The position numbers and the translations under genes are program-made. Shown here one piece after another: positions 53,627 through 61,881 of a DNA stretch of 64,000 bases. The stretch's first letter is position 1. Each line of letters starts with the position of its first letter. Where the stretch lies: NCBI RefSeq assembly GCF_041154455.1, contig NZ_AP028665.1:620001-684000 (forward strand). The letters run 5' to 3'. Below the pieces are notes generated by a model. That model worked only from the letters and a program-made list of their open reading frames with translations. It did no database searches and was not told the origin of the DNA. Source of the stretch: Variovorax sp. V213. GTDB lineage: Bacteria; Pseudomonadota; Gammaproteobacteria; Burkholderiales; Burkholderiaceae_C.

Positions 53627-56222
53627 AGCCCAAGGCGGTCGAGAGCTTCAGCATGCGCGTGTTCTCGCGCAGCACGAAGCCGACCAGGCGCTCGATGCCG
53701 CGGCGGCGCGCATGCTCGATCAGGCGCTCGAAGAGCAGGGTGCCCAGCCCCTGGCCCTTGAGGTCGGAGCGCACGATGATCGCGAACTCGGCCTCCACGT
53801 TGTCGGGGTCGCTCACCGTGCGGGCCACGCCCAGGGTCTCGGCGCAGCCCTGGGCATCGAGGCCCTCGGCGATGAAGGCCATCTCGCGGTCGTAGTCGAT
53901 CTGCGTGAGGCGGGCGAGTTCGCTGCGCGGCAGTTCCCTGCGGGTCGAGAAGACGCGCATGCGGATGTCTTCCGCGTCCAGCGATTCGAAGAAGCGCCGG
54001 TGCTGCGCCTCGTCCTCGGGGCGGATCGGCCGCACCACGATCTGGCGGCCGTTCCAGCTTTGCGTGCGCACCCACTGCGCCGGGTAGGGCAGGATGGCGA
54101 AGCGTTCGGCGCCGGCCACGGGCGTGCGCGACAGCCGAACACGCGCATCGAGCGCCAGCGCGCCGTTCTCGTCGACCCACAGCGGGTTGATGTCGAGCTC
54201 GGCCAGCTGCGGCAGGTCGGCCAGCATCTGCGAGACCGCCACCAGCACGTCGTACAACGCGTCGAGCCGGGCCGGCGGGTGGTCGCGAAAACCGGCCAGC
54301 AGCCGCGCCACGCGGGTGCGCGACACCAGCTCGCGGGCCAGCGCGCGGTTCAGCGGCGGCAGCGCGATGGCCGTGTCGCCGATCACCTCGACCGCGGTAC
54401 CGCCCTGCCCGCAGAGGATCACGGGGCCGAACACGCTGTCGATGCTGGCGCCCACGATCAGTTCCTGCGCATGCGGGCGGTGCACCGCGGGCTGCACGGT
54501 GAAGCCGTCGATCCGCGCCAGCGGCCTGGCGCTTCGCACCGCCTCGAGCATCTCGCGGGCGGCGCCGGCCACGGCGGCTTCGCTGTCCAGTCCGAGCCGC
54601 ACGCCGCCCACATCCGACTTGTGGGTGATGTCGCGCGACAGGATCTTGAGCGCCACCGGATAGCCCAGGCCGCGCGCCGCCTCGACGGCTGCCTCGGCCG
54701 TCGCTGTGACCGCCAGCGTGGGCACGACCTCGATCCCGTAGGCCTTCAGCAGTGCCTTGGCCTCCTGTTCGCCCAGCCACTCGCGGCCTTCGGCCATGGC
54801 GGCCTCCAGCGGCGCACGGACCGCGGCGGCGTCGGGCGAGGCGTGGGGGCTGGCGCTCGGCGTCTCCATCAGGATGTCCTGGTTGCGCCGGTAGGTCTGC
54901 AGCATGGCGAAGGCGTGCACCGCTTCTTCCGGCGTGGCGTAGTCGGCGATGCCGGCGTCCTCGAAGAGCTTGCGCGCCTGCGCCACCGCGTTGTCGCCGA
55001 GCCAGGCGCTCATCACGCGCGAGGCATGGCTGCGCACCAGCGGCAGGCAGACTCGCGCGATGTCCTCGCTGCGCACGATGGCGGTCGGTGCATGCATGAA
55101 GAGCACGGCGCCCGCCGAGTCGTCGGCCAGCAGGGCCGAGAGGGTCTCCGCATAGCGCTCGACCGGCGCGTCGCCGATGATGTCGACGGGATTGGCGCGC
55201 GACCAATGGGCCGGCAGGATGGCATCGAGGCGGGCCAGAAGGGCGGCGTCGGGCTCCGCGAGCGCCACGCCCTCTTGCGCGGCCGCGTCGGCGGCCATGA
55301 CGCCGGCGCCGCCGCCATTGGTCATGACCGTGAGCGTGGTGTGCCGATTGCCGCGAAAGCGCGACAGCGTCTCGGCGGCAATGAACAGTTCCTGCAGGGT
55401 GTCGACGCGCAGCATGCCGGCGCGCCGGATGGCCGCGTCATACACCGTGTCGGAGCCGGCCAGCGCGCCGGTGTGCGAGGCTGCCGCCTTCACGCCGTTG
55501 CCGGCGCGGCCGGCCTTCACCACGATCACGGGCTTGTTGCGCGCGGCGGCCCGCGCGGCCGACATGAACTTGCGCGGCGATTCGATCGACTCCACGTAGA
55601 GCAGGATCGATCGGGTGTGCGCATCGCTGGCCAGGTGGTCGAGCAGATCGCCGAAGTCGACGTCGCAGTGGTCGCCCAGGGAGATCAGGTGCGACAGGCC
55701 CACGCCGCGGCTGCGCGTCCAGTCGAGCACGGCAGTGACCAGCGCGCCCGATTGCGAGACGAACGCCACGTCGCCCGCCAGCGCATCGGTGTGCGCGAAG
55801 CTGGCGTTCAGTCCGATGTGCGGGCTGAGCAGCCCCAGGCAGTTGGGGCCGAGCAGCCGCAGTGTGAACGGGCGCGCCGCGTCCAGCGCGGCCTTCCTCT
55901 GTTCCGCGCTCAGTCCCGCCGTGACGATGACCACCGCGCGGGTGCCGAGCGCGCCGAGTTCGGCGACCAGCGGCGCCACGGTGGCCGGTGGCGTGCAGAT
56001 CAGCGCCAGGTCGGGCGCCGCGGGCAGATGGGCCGCTGCCGCGAAGATGGGCACGCCATCCAGCGAGGAGTGCTTCGGGTTCACACCGTACACCGGCCCC
56101 GCGAAAGGGCCGGCGCGCAGGTTGCGCCACACCGTGGCGCCGACGCTGCCGGGCCGGTTGGAGGCGCCGAACACGGCGACGGAGGCCGGCGACAGCAGGC
56201 GATCGAGATGGCGAATGCTCAA
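53532..56222 (-). CDS. Acetyl-CoA synthetase (ADP-forming)-like protein fused to a GNAT domain
   Basis: 896 residues from a TTG at 56222 (GGAG 6 nt before; LSIRHLDRLLSPASVAVFGA). An FNR-like box at 56274 makes longer starts unlikely. Order: CoA-binding Rossmann domain (1-130), succinyl-CoA-ligase-like domains with the histidine-loop region (NGGGAGVMAAD), ATP-grasp (about 480-700, LKAYGIEVVPTLAVTATAEA and LKILSRDITHKSDVGGVRLG), then the C-terminal GNAT (about 730-896, VRSDLKGQGLGTLLFERLIEHARRRG). This is the Pat/PatZ architecture that acetylates lysines, notably of acetyl-CoA synthetase. The full active-site set was not checked, so it may be enzyme, acetyltransferase or both. Confidence 0.92.
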   Translation of the reverse strand: MSIRHLDRLLSPASVAVFGASNRPGSVGATVWRNLRAGPFAGPVYGVNPKHSSLDGVPIFAAAAHLPAAPDLALICTPPATVAPLVAELGALGTRAVVIVTAGLSAEQRKAALDAARPFTLRLLGPNCLGLLSPHIGLNASFAHTDALAGDVAFVSQSGALVTAVLDWTRSRGVGLSHLISLGDHCDVDFGDLLDHLASDAHTRSILLYVESIESPRKFMSAARAAARNKPVIVVKAGRAGNGVKAAASHTGALAGSDTVYDAAIRRAGMLRVDTLQELFIAAETLSRFRGNRHTTLTVMTNGGGAGVMAADAAAQEGVALAEPDAALLARLDAILPAHWSRANPVDIIGDAPVERYAETLSALLADDSAGAVLFMHAPTAIVRSEDIARVCLPLVRSHASRVMSAWLGDNAVAQARKLFEDAGIADYATPEEAVHAFAMLQTYRRNQDILMETPSASPHASPDAAAVRAPLEAAMAEGREWLGEQEAKALLKAYGIEVVPTLAVTATAEAAVEAARGLGYPVALKILSRDITHKSDVGGVRLGLDSEAAVAGAAREMLEAVRSARPLARIDGFTVQPAVHRPHAQELIVGASIDSVFGPVILCGQGGTAVEVIGDTAIALPPLNRALARELVSRTRVARLLAGFRDHPPARLDALYDVLVAVSQMLADLPQLAELDINPLWVDENGALALDARVRLSRTPVAGAERFAILPYPAQWVRTQSWNGRQIVVRPIRPEDEAQHRRFFESLDAEDIRMRVFSTRRELPRSELARLTQIDYDREMAFIAEGLDAQGCAETLGVARTVSDPDNVEAEFAIIVRSDLKGQGLGTLLFERLIEHARRRGIERLVGFVLRENTRMLKLSTALGFKADPAEPPASGLRRMVMDLAPRAIPTWSSA

Positions 56223-56273
56223 GGAAGGCTCCGAAGTGAACGCCCATGGTGCCGGGCGGTGCCGGCCCCTGCC

Positions 56274-56287
56274 TTGACGCACGTCAA
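56274..56287. promoter_or_regulatory. FNR/ANR-like box
   Basis: TTGAC-GCAC-GTCAA, arms perfectly palindromic, 52 bp upstream of the TTG start of the synthetase/GNAT gene. Confidence 0.55.
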
Positions 56288-56312
56288 CCTGCCGCCGTGA
56301 CGCAGGGAGCGC

Positions 56313-56519
56313 TCAGCCGGGCTTGCCGTCCAGGCGCGCCCGGGTCAGCACGGGCCAGTAGCGCACCGCATAGAGGCCGAAACCCAGGCTCCAGAACGCG
56401 CTGAAAAAAAGCGCCGCGGCAACGGTATGGGCCGGGGACACCAGGGGCAGCAGAACCCGGACCAATGCGGCGAGCAGAACCAGCGCGAAGCCCAACAGCA
56501 TCTCGTGCGCATGCCACAT
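56313..56519 (-). pseudogene. Internally deleted NnrS-like fragment (68 aa)
   Basis: From the ATG at 56519: MWHAHEMLLGFA, then LVLLAALVRVLLPLVSP, AAALFFSAFWSLGFGLYAVR and YWPVLTRARLDGKPG. W-H-A-H-E-M-L-x-G-F is the N-terminal heme/metal-type motif of NnrS, while L-x-x-Y-x-P-I-L-T-R-x-R-x-D-G-x-P-G is its extreme C-terminus. NnrS is normally about 400 residues with 12 helices, so the two ends appear joined by an in-frame deletion. It starts 25 nt after the carbamoyltransferase-like gene and could still make a two-helix peptide. Confidence 0.65.
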
Positions 56520-56544
56520 CGGCCCCCGAAGGTAGGCGCCGGGC

Positions 56545-57285
56545 TCAGCCCCCGTTTGTCGCGGCAAGCAGCATGGCCTGCAACACGAAGCGGTGGTTCT
56601 CCGAGCACTCCGCGGCATCGATCGGGCCGGAGGGCGCATGGAGCATCCAATGGTCCGCGTCGAGCGCGTCCACCAGGAATTCCGCCTTGTCCGTCGTCCC
56701 GGAGGGATCGAACTGGCGCAGGCGGATCCCTGCCGCGCGCGCGAGCTCGAAAAAGTTCTCCGCACGCCTCGAAAGGGGGTCGCCGAGAAAGGCGATCTGC
56801 GTGTTCGGCGCCGGCGTGCAGCCGTGTTCGCGCAGTGTCATCAGGTCTGCCATCGCCCGTGCCGGATGGTCGGCGCTTTCGAGATCGTCGAAGACGGGCA
56901 CGCCCGCATGCCGTTCGATCTGCCGCACTTCCGCAGGCGACAGGGAGGAACAATCGATCGCGTCGTACAGCCGGCCCAGCATCTGGGAAAGGCCGCGGAA
57001 CTGAATCCCGTTCGGCTCGATCGGGGGACCAAGGCGCACATGCGCCACGTGCGCGCCCAGGTCCAGCGCGGCGCGATGAAGCACCGGCAGCTGCGCTTCG
57101 GGCGGGCGCGCGCGCAGCAGCGCGATGTTCTTGCCGAGCAGGGGCCGGTCGCCGTGACCGCCCGCGAGTGATGCAGCCTTCAGCCGGTGCGCCATCTCGT
57201 AGACGGCCGAAAGGTCGCTGGCCGTGAACATGCTGTCCGGGCGGAAGCCGGGACTGTTCGAGGAAGGCAGGGTCGAGTGCAGCAT
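56545..57285 (-). CDS. Degenerate ornithine/aspartate carbamoyltransferase-like protein
   Basis: 246 residues versus about 310 for a real OTC. The fold is recognisable: FTASDLSAVYEMAHRLKA, GAHVAHVRLGP, LGRLYDAIDC, the H-P-x-x-A-x-A-D-L-M-T box (ADHPARAMADLMTLREHG) and IAFLGDPLSRRAENFFELA. The carbamoyl-phosphate loop S-T-R-T-R is absent (LLGKNIALLRARPPEAQLP in its place) and the C-terminal H-C-L-P motif is replaced by HAPSGP. It therefore should not catalyse transcarbamoylation and may be a regulatory or binding paralogue. Starts further in (Met-19) are possible. It has an FNR-like box 34 bp upstream. Confidence 0.75.
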   Translation of the reverse strand: MLHSTLPSSNSPGFRPDSMFTASDLSAVYEMAHRLKAASLAGGHGDRPLLGKNIALLRARPPEAQLPVLHRAALDLGAHVAHVRLGPPIEPNGIQFRGLSQMLGRLYDAIDCSSLSPAEVRQIERHAGVPVFDDLESADHPARAMADLMTLREHGCTPAPNTQIAFLGDPLSRRAENFFELARAAGIRLRQFDPSGTTDKAEFLVDALDADHWMLHAPSGPIDAAECSENHRFVLQAMLLAATNGG

Positions 57286-57318
57286 CTCCGCAGCCTATGG
57301 GCAGCGGCACCGCAATCC

Positions 57319-57332
57319 TTGATGGCCGTCAA
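57319..57332. promoter_or_regulatory. FNR/ANR-like box
   Basis: TTGAT-GGCC-GTCAA, one base off perfect, 34 bp upstream of the carbamoyltransferase-like gene. Right-most site of the island. Confidence 0.6.
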
Positions 57333-57381
57333 GTCTTCGCCATGTCGGGAATGAATGACACAGTCCATTCACCCGCGGTTC

Positions 57382-57430
57382 ACGCTGGCGTGGCGCCGCG
57401 TCCACGGTGCTCACGCTGTCGCAGGAAGGC
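57382..57430 (+). pseudogene. Relic of a second P-type ATPase gene
   Basis: In one frame it reads RWRGAASTVLTLSQEG. The Trp and the T-V-L-T-L-S-Q block have the same spacing as in HWQTMVFTVLTLSQMG of the intact ATPase. The 22 bases at 57403-57424 are identical to 51143-51164. Only about 16 codons remain. It marks the right edge of the stress island. Confidence 0.45.
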
Positions 57431-57453
57431 GGCAGGCCGAGTCAGGGGGATCT

Positions 57454-58254
57454 TCAGGATTGCTGTGCGATCGAACGCCTCATGCGCTCCGCGTATGTCT
57501 TGACTGTCGGGACCATGGCGTGGACCTCGTCAAGGGTGCGACGACTTCTTGGCGCCGAAATGGTCAGTGCCGCAACCACCTGGTTGTCGGCACCGTGAAT
57601 CGGAACCGCGGCCCCGACCACTCCGACGATGTACTCCGACTCGTTGGAGGCGAAGCCGTCGGCGCGGACCTTGCGCAACTTGTCCTTCATGGCCTTGGGA
57701 TCAGTGATGGTCTTCGGCGTGAGGGCTTCCCAGGGGCCCGAGGCAAGGAATTTTGCGAGCTCGTCATCGCCGAGTCCGGCCAGGAACACCTGGCCGCTGG
57801 AGGTACTGTGCAGCGGTGCCTTCTGGCCCGCCTGAAACTGGAGCGTCAAGGGAGACTGGCCCATCACGCTCGCGATGTACTCCACCTCCCCGCTGGACAT
57901 CACGGCAAGTCCACACGTTTCTCCGGTCTTCTGGGCGAGGCCCGTCAACAAGGATTGAATGGGCGCGTAGACGATGGTCGACCCGAGAATCGATGTCGCC
58001 AAGCCCACCAGCTTTGGCGCAATCGCATATTTGCCCTTGACGGGCATCTTCTGGAGGAATCGAAGCTCCTCCAGCGTCGCAATCATCCGGTGGGCAGTCG
58101 GCCGCGGGAGATCGAGCATGTAGACGACGTCCGCGGCGGAGATCATCCCCATCTTCGATGCGAGCGTCAGCACCGCAAACAGCCGCTCGACCGGCGTTCC
58201 AGGCCCAAGTGCTTCGCGCGCCTTGGCTTTCCGATTTGGTGCAGGCTTGGCCAT
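57454..58254 (-). CDS. IclR-family transcriptional regulator
   Basis: 266 residues from the ATG at 58254 (MAKPAPNRKAKAREAL); longer frames upstream run into the permease. HTH at about 20-80: VERLFAVLTLASKMGMISAADVVYMLDLPRPTAHRMIATLEEL. The effector domain includes GETCGLAVMSSGEVEYIASVMG, PLHSTSSGQVFLAGL and GVVGAAVPIHGADNQVVAALTISAP. It lies in the same direction as, and at the end of, the amino acid transporter/aminotransferase cluster, 14 nt behind the permease, so it is probably co-transcribed and controls that operon. Confidence 0.92.
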   Translation of the reverse strand: MAKPAPNRKAKAREALGPGTPVERLFAVLTLASKMGMISAADVVYMLDLPRPTAHRMIATLEELRFLQKMPVKGKYAIAPKLVGLATSILGSTIVYAPIQSLLTGLAQKTGETCGLAVMSSGEVEYIASVMGQSPLTLQFQAGQKAPLHSTSSGQVFLAGLGDDELAKFLASGPWEALTPKTITDPKAMKDKLRKVRADGFASNESEYIVGVVGAAVPIHGADNQVVAALTISAPRSRRTLDEVHAMVPTVKTYAERMRRSIAQQS

Positions 58255-58268
58255 ACCGTCCTTTCCCG

Positions 58269-58961
58269 TCAGCGGCGGTCCGGCACGGCGTAGCGCCGCT
58301 TCAGCACGGCCACCAGCTGCGACGTCGCGCAGCAGATGACCATGTACACCACGGCCACGGCCAGGTACATCTCGACGAGGCGCCCGTCTCGCTGGGCCAC
58401 CTTGGACGCGGCGCCCAGCAAGTCGGTGACGGAAAGTACGTACACCAGGGAAGTGTCCTGGAAAAGGATGATGGTCTGGGTGAGAAGTATCGGGCTGACG
58501 ACGCGCAGGACCTGCGGAAGGATGATGGAGCCGTAGGTTTGAAGGGTCGTCATCCCAAGGGCCTTGGAGGCAGCGAACTGGCCCTTCGCGATGGATTTGA
58601 AGCCGGCGCGGATGATCTCCGCGTAGTACGCCGCCTCGAACAGCGTGAAGGTCACAAAGGCGGTCCACACGGGGCCGATCTGGACAGGGCGCGAGGCGCC
58701 GGTCAGCCACATGAGGATCAGCGGCATCAGAAAGAAGAACCAGAACAGCACCATGATGAGCGGCACCGAACGGATCAACGTGATGTAGCCGGTCGCCAAT
58801 GGGGCGGCGAACGGAACCTCGAGATGCCGCACCAGAGCCAGGCCGATGCCCAGGACCAGCCCGCCGATGAAGCCGACAGCGGTGAGCTCGAGCGAGAAGA
58901 TCAGGCCCTTGACCAGGAACGGCCAGGCCTGGACGATGACCGAGAAGTCGAAGTGATTCAT
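58269..58961 (-). CDS. Polar amino acid ABC permease (GltK-like)
   Basis: 230 residues from the ATG at 58961 (MNHFDFSVIVQAWPFLVKGL). Five membrane helices. The HisM/GlnP N-terminal region is FSLELTAVGFIGGLVLGIGLALVRH and the EAA loop is EIIRAGFKSIAKGQFAASKALGMTTLQTYGSIILPQVLR, which docks on the ATPase. Its start overlaps the partner permease's stop by 4 nt. No ATP-binding subunit is encoded here. Confidence 0.93.
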   Translation of the reverse strand: MNHFDFSVIVQAWPFLVKGLIFSLELTAVGFIGGLVLGIGLALVRHLEVPFAAPLATGYITLIRSVPLIMVLFWFFFLMPLILMWLTGASRPVQIGPVWTAFVTFTLFEAAYYAEIIRAGFKSIAKGQFAASKALGMTTLQTYGSIILPQVLRVVSPILLTQTIILFQDTSLVYVLSVTDLLGAASKVAQRDGRLVEMYLAVAVVYMVICCATSQLVAVLKRRYAVPDRR

Positions 58962-59728
58962 GGCGTTGCCTCCTCGGCCTTCTTGTCGAACGGGATGCCG
59001 CGCTTTTCCCGTTTCATTTCCTGCCCTGGTGTCTGGAAATGGTTTTCGAGCCAGCGCATCGCTCCATAGACCGTGAGCGCCAGGAGCAGATAGATGAGGG
59101 TCGCGGCTCCGAATGCCTGGAACGTCTTGAACGTGAACTCGTTGATCTGCCGGGCCTGCGCAGTCAGCTCCAACAGGCCGATGGTCAAGGCAACCGACGT
59201 GTTCTTGAAAATGCCCATGACCTCGCTCGTGAGCGTCGGCATGATGATGCGAAGAGCTTGAGGCAAAAGGATGAGGCGGTAGGCGCCGAACTCCGTCATC
59301 CCGAGCGCTCGCGACGCGCAGCGCTGGCCATAGGGAAGCGCCTCGATGCCGGCCTTGACCTGCTCCGCGACCCGGGCGGCCGTATACAGCGAGAGGCCAA
59401 GCAGCGCCGGGACGAATGTTCCCCAGGGTGGGGGGATCTTCTTGATCCACGCTCCCGTTTCAGGGGGCAGAACCTCGGGCAGTACGAAGTACCAGAGGAA
59501 CATCTGGACGATGATGGGAATGTTGCGGAACACTTCGACATAGAGGCGCGACGCTATGGCCACGGCCCGGTTCGTCGAGGTCCTTGCGCATCCGACAACG
59601 ATTCCCAAGGCGAACGCGAAGCACCATCCGGCCAGCGCGAGCGCGACGGTCCAGCCCAGCCCGGCGAGGAGCCATGTCAGGTAGAGCTCTTCTCCATCCT
59701 GGACGGTTTCAAAAAGGACGTTGAACAC
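58958..59728 (-). CDS. Polar amino acid ABC permease (GltJ-like)
   Basis: 256 residues from a GTG at 59728, chosen for its GGAGAGAG ribosome site 2-4 nt upstream; no ATG fits in frame. Helices begin YLTWLLAGLGWTVALALAGWCFAFALGIVV. Inner-membrane landmarks are FRNIPIIVQMFLWYFVLPEVLP and the EAA loop EQVKAGIEALPYGQRCASRALGMTEFGAYRLILLPQALR. It is the GltJ-type half of a heterodimeric importer and starts 30 nt after the binding-protein gene. Confidence 0.92.
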   Translation of the reverse strand: MFNVLFETVQDGEELYLTWLLAGLGWTVALALAGWCFAFALGIVVGCARTSTNRAVAIASRLYVEVFRNIPIIVQMFLWYFVLPEVLPPETGAWIKKIPPPWGTFVPALLGLSLYTAARVAEQVKAGIEALPYGQRCASRALGMTEFGAYRLILLPQALRIIMPTLTSEVMGIFKNTSVALTIGLLELTAQARQINEFTFKTFQAFGAATLIYLLLALTVYGAMRWLENHFQTPGQEMKREKRGIPFDKKAEEATP

Positions 59729-59757
59729 ATCTCTCTCCGGGTTGGCTGGCTGTCTGC

Positions 59758-60654
59758 CTAGTCGATCTTGTCGCTGGGCGACTTGATGCGCTCCCTGAGC
59801 TTGTCGGTCATCGGAAAGTTGAGGTTCATGCCCTTGGGAGGAATCGGCGATTCGAACCACTTCTTGTAGAGCTTGTCGAACTCGCCGGCCTTCATCATTC
59901 CCGCAATCACGCCATCGACGAGCGTCTTGAACTCGGCATCGTCCTTGCGCAGCATGAGGCCGTAGTAGATGTTGTCGAACCCGCCTGGCATCAGCGTGAA
60001 CGACGCGCCATTGCGGGAGTTGGCCTTCTCCCCGGCCAACAGGATGTCGTCTTCGAGCCATGCGGCCGCACGGCCGCCGTCGAGCGTCAGCATCGACTCC
60101 CCATGGTCCTTGGCCTGGATCGTCATCAGGTCCAGCTTTTGCTCGTCATTGAACTTTCGAGCGAAGCCGACGGCATTCGAACCTTGCGTGACGACGATGG
60201 TCTTGCCTTTGAGATCGGCGGGCCTTTTCACCCCGGCGTCGTTTCGCACGAGCCAAAGGGGCTGGCTCACGAAGGTGGCGACGGTGAAGCTCACCTGCTT
60301 TTGCCTTGCTGCATTGTTGGCCGTGCCGCCGCACTCGACATCGACCGTGCCGTTCACCACCAGCGGGATGCGGTTCGACGAATTCACCGCAACTTCCTTG
60401 ACCTCGAGCGCAGGCAGGTTCAACTGCTGCTTGACCTTCGCGACGATGGCTTGGCAGATGTCCATGGAGAAACCCACAGGCTTCTGCTGCCCGTCGAGGA
60501 AGGAGAACGGTACCGAGGATTCACGGTACCCCAGCGTGATGGTCTTGGTTTCCTTGATCTTCTTCAGAGTGTCGCCGGTGGACTGGGCGAACGAGGGGGC
60601 GCCGAGGAGAAGGCCGCTGACTGCAGCGACGGCAAGCAAGGTGAGGCGGTTCAT
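59758..60654 (-). CDS. Glutamate/aspartate-type periplasmic binding protein (GltI-like)
   Basis: 298 residues. Signal peptide NRLTLLAVAAVSGLLLGAPSFA. Family 3 binding protein: TLGYRESSVPFSFLDGQQKPVGFSMDICQAIV, the ligand-site DVECGGTANNAARQKQVSFT (Arg that binds the carboxylate), GKTIVVTQGSNAVGFA, FDNIYYGLMLRKDDAEFK and the C-terminal YKKWFESPIPPKGMNLNFPM. Feeds the two permeases encoded next. The relic at 3090-3290 is a close family member. Confidence 0.93.
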   Translation of the reverse strand: MNRLTLLAVAAVSGLLLGAPSFAQSTGDTLKKIKETKTITLGYRESSVPFSFLDGQQKPVGFSMDICQAIVAKVKQQLNLPALEVKEVAVNSSNRIPLVVNGTVDVECGGTANNAARQKQVSFTVATFVSQPLWLVRNDAGVKRPADLKGKTIVVTQGSNAVGFARKFNDEQKLDLMTIQAKDHGESMLTLDGGRAAAWLEDDILLAGEKANSRNGASFTLMPGGFDNIYYGLMLRKDDAEFKTLVDGVIAGMMKAGEFDKLYKKWFESPIPPKGMNLNFPMTDKLRERIKSPSDKID

Positions 60655-60705
60655 GGGAAGGACTCCTGTTGATTTCCGAAGAGAGTGGCCGGGGAGCGAA
60701 TCGGG

Positions 60706-61881
60706 TCAGTCGATCTGCTCGGCTGCCTGGGAGCGTGTTGTCTGCAAGTGCCGCTCTTTGAGAAGTGCGGCGACCCGGTCCACGTCTTCGAGCGAGTTGA
60801 AAAGGCCGAACGAGATGCGGATGCCGTCCCGCTCCGGTGAAACCCGCACCTGGTGTTGCGCCAGGTAGTCGAGCCATTCGGCGACGGGCAAATCGAGCAC
60901 ATAGATATGAGCGCGGCTGTCCCGGTGTCGCGGCCCCACCAGCGGGATCCCCAACGCGTCGAGGTGAGTGATCAGCCGGTCTCCAAGCGAGAGAACGTGC
61001 TGCTCGATGTTGGCGGGCCCCGCCCTGTTGATGAGTTCGATGGCGGCAGAGAGCGCGTGAAGGTCGGGGAGGTTGTAGTTCCCCATCTCGAAGCGCCCGG
61101 CGTCCTTCCGTGGAGCGAGGTCATCAGGCCGGGCGATGTAGTCCTCGGGAGGATTCGCGAGACTGGACATGGCCAGATACGCGGGCTGGAGTTCGTCCAA
61201 GCCCTCCTTCACGTACAGGATGCCCAGCCCCTGTGGGACCAGCAGGCCCTTGTGGCATCCGGCAGCCAGGACGGATACACCAAGGGCCTTCACGTCGACC
61301 GGCAGTACACCGACTGACTGCATCGCGTCCACGACCAGGTAGATTCCCTTGCTTGCGCAGAGCTTGCCGATGTTGCCGATATCGTGGCGATGGCCGGCAT
61401 GAAAGGTGACGTGCGACAAGGAGATGACCTTGGTCCTTGCGTCGATGTGAGGCGCGAACGTCTCGGCGGAGGCAATCTCGGTGTCGAGCTTGATGAACCG
61501 GACCTCCACACCCTTGCGCTTCAGATTGAGCCACGCGTACGCATTGTTGGGATGGTCGCCCTCGATCATCAGGACGTTGTCCCCCCGCTCGAGCGGGACG
61601 GCATTCGCGGCGATGTTCAGGCCCTCCGACGTGTTCTTCGTGAACGCAATCTCGCGGGCTGAGGCGTTGAGCAGCTTGGCAACGTTCTCGCGGGCGATCT
61701 CCACTCGACGCATCCACACCGGCTTCGGGCCTGCCGATTCGTTGCCCTCGACGAGAAACTCCGTCAAGGCCGTGCGGACGGACGTCGCCATCGGCGTCTG
61801 GTGGGCCGAGTCGAGATACAACATCCGCTTCATTACGGGGAACTCGCTGCGAAGCGAGGCGAGGTCGAACTTGTCGGTCAT
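60706..61881 (-). CDS. Class V aminotransferase (PLP-dependent)
   Basis: 391 residues from the ATG at 61881. Features: YLDSAHQTPMATSVRTAL, phosphate-binding FTKNTSEGLNIAAN, EGDHPNNAYAW (class V H-x-N-x-x-P-type loop), SHVTFHAGHRHDI, the PLP-stacking D in VVDAMQSVGVLPVDV and the Schiff-base Lys in AAGCHKGLLVPQGLG. Relatives are IscS-like and isopenicillin-N-epimerase-like, but no catalytic-loop Cys for desulfuration is evident, so an amino acid or amine lyase/aminotransferase is likelier. It is the first gene of the cluster and may act on the amino acid imported by the adjacent transporter. Confidence 0.88.
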   Translation of the reverse strand: MTDKFDLASLRSEFPVMKRMLYLDSAHQTPMATSVRTALTEFLVEGNESAGPKPVWMRRVEIARENVAKLLNASAREIAFTKNTSEGLNIAANAVPLERGDNVLMIEGDHPNNAYAWLNLKRKGVEVRFIKLDTEIASAETFAPHIDARTKVISLSHVTFHAGHRHDIGNIGKLCASKGIYLVVDAMQSVGVLPVDVKALGVSVLAAGCHKGLLVPQGLGILYVKEGLDELQPAYLAMSSLANPPEDYIARPDDLAPRKDAGRFEMGNYNLPDLHALSAAIELINRAGPANIEQHVLSLGDRLITHLDALGIPLVGPRHRDSRAHIYVLDLPVAEWLDYLAQHQVRVSPERDGIRISFGLFNSLEDVDRVAALLKERHLQTTRSQAAEQID

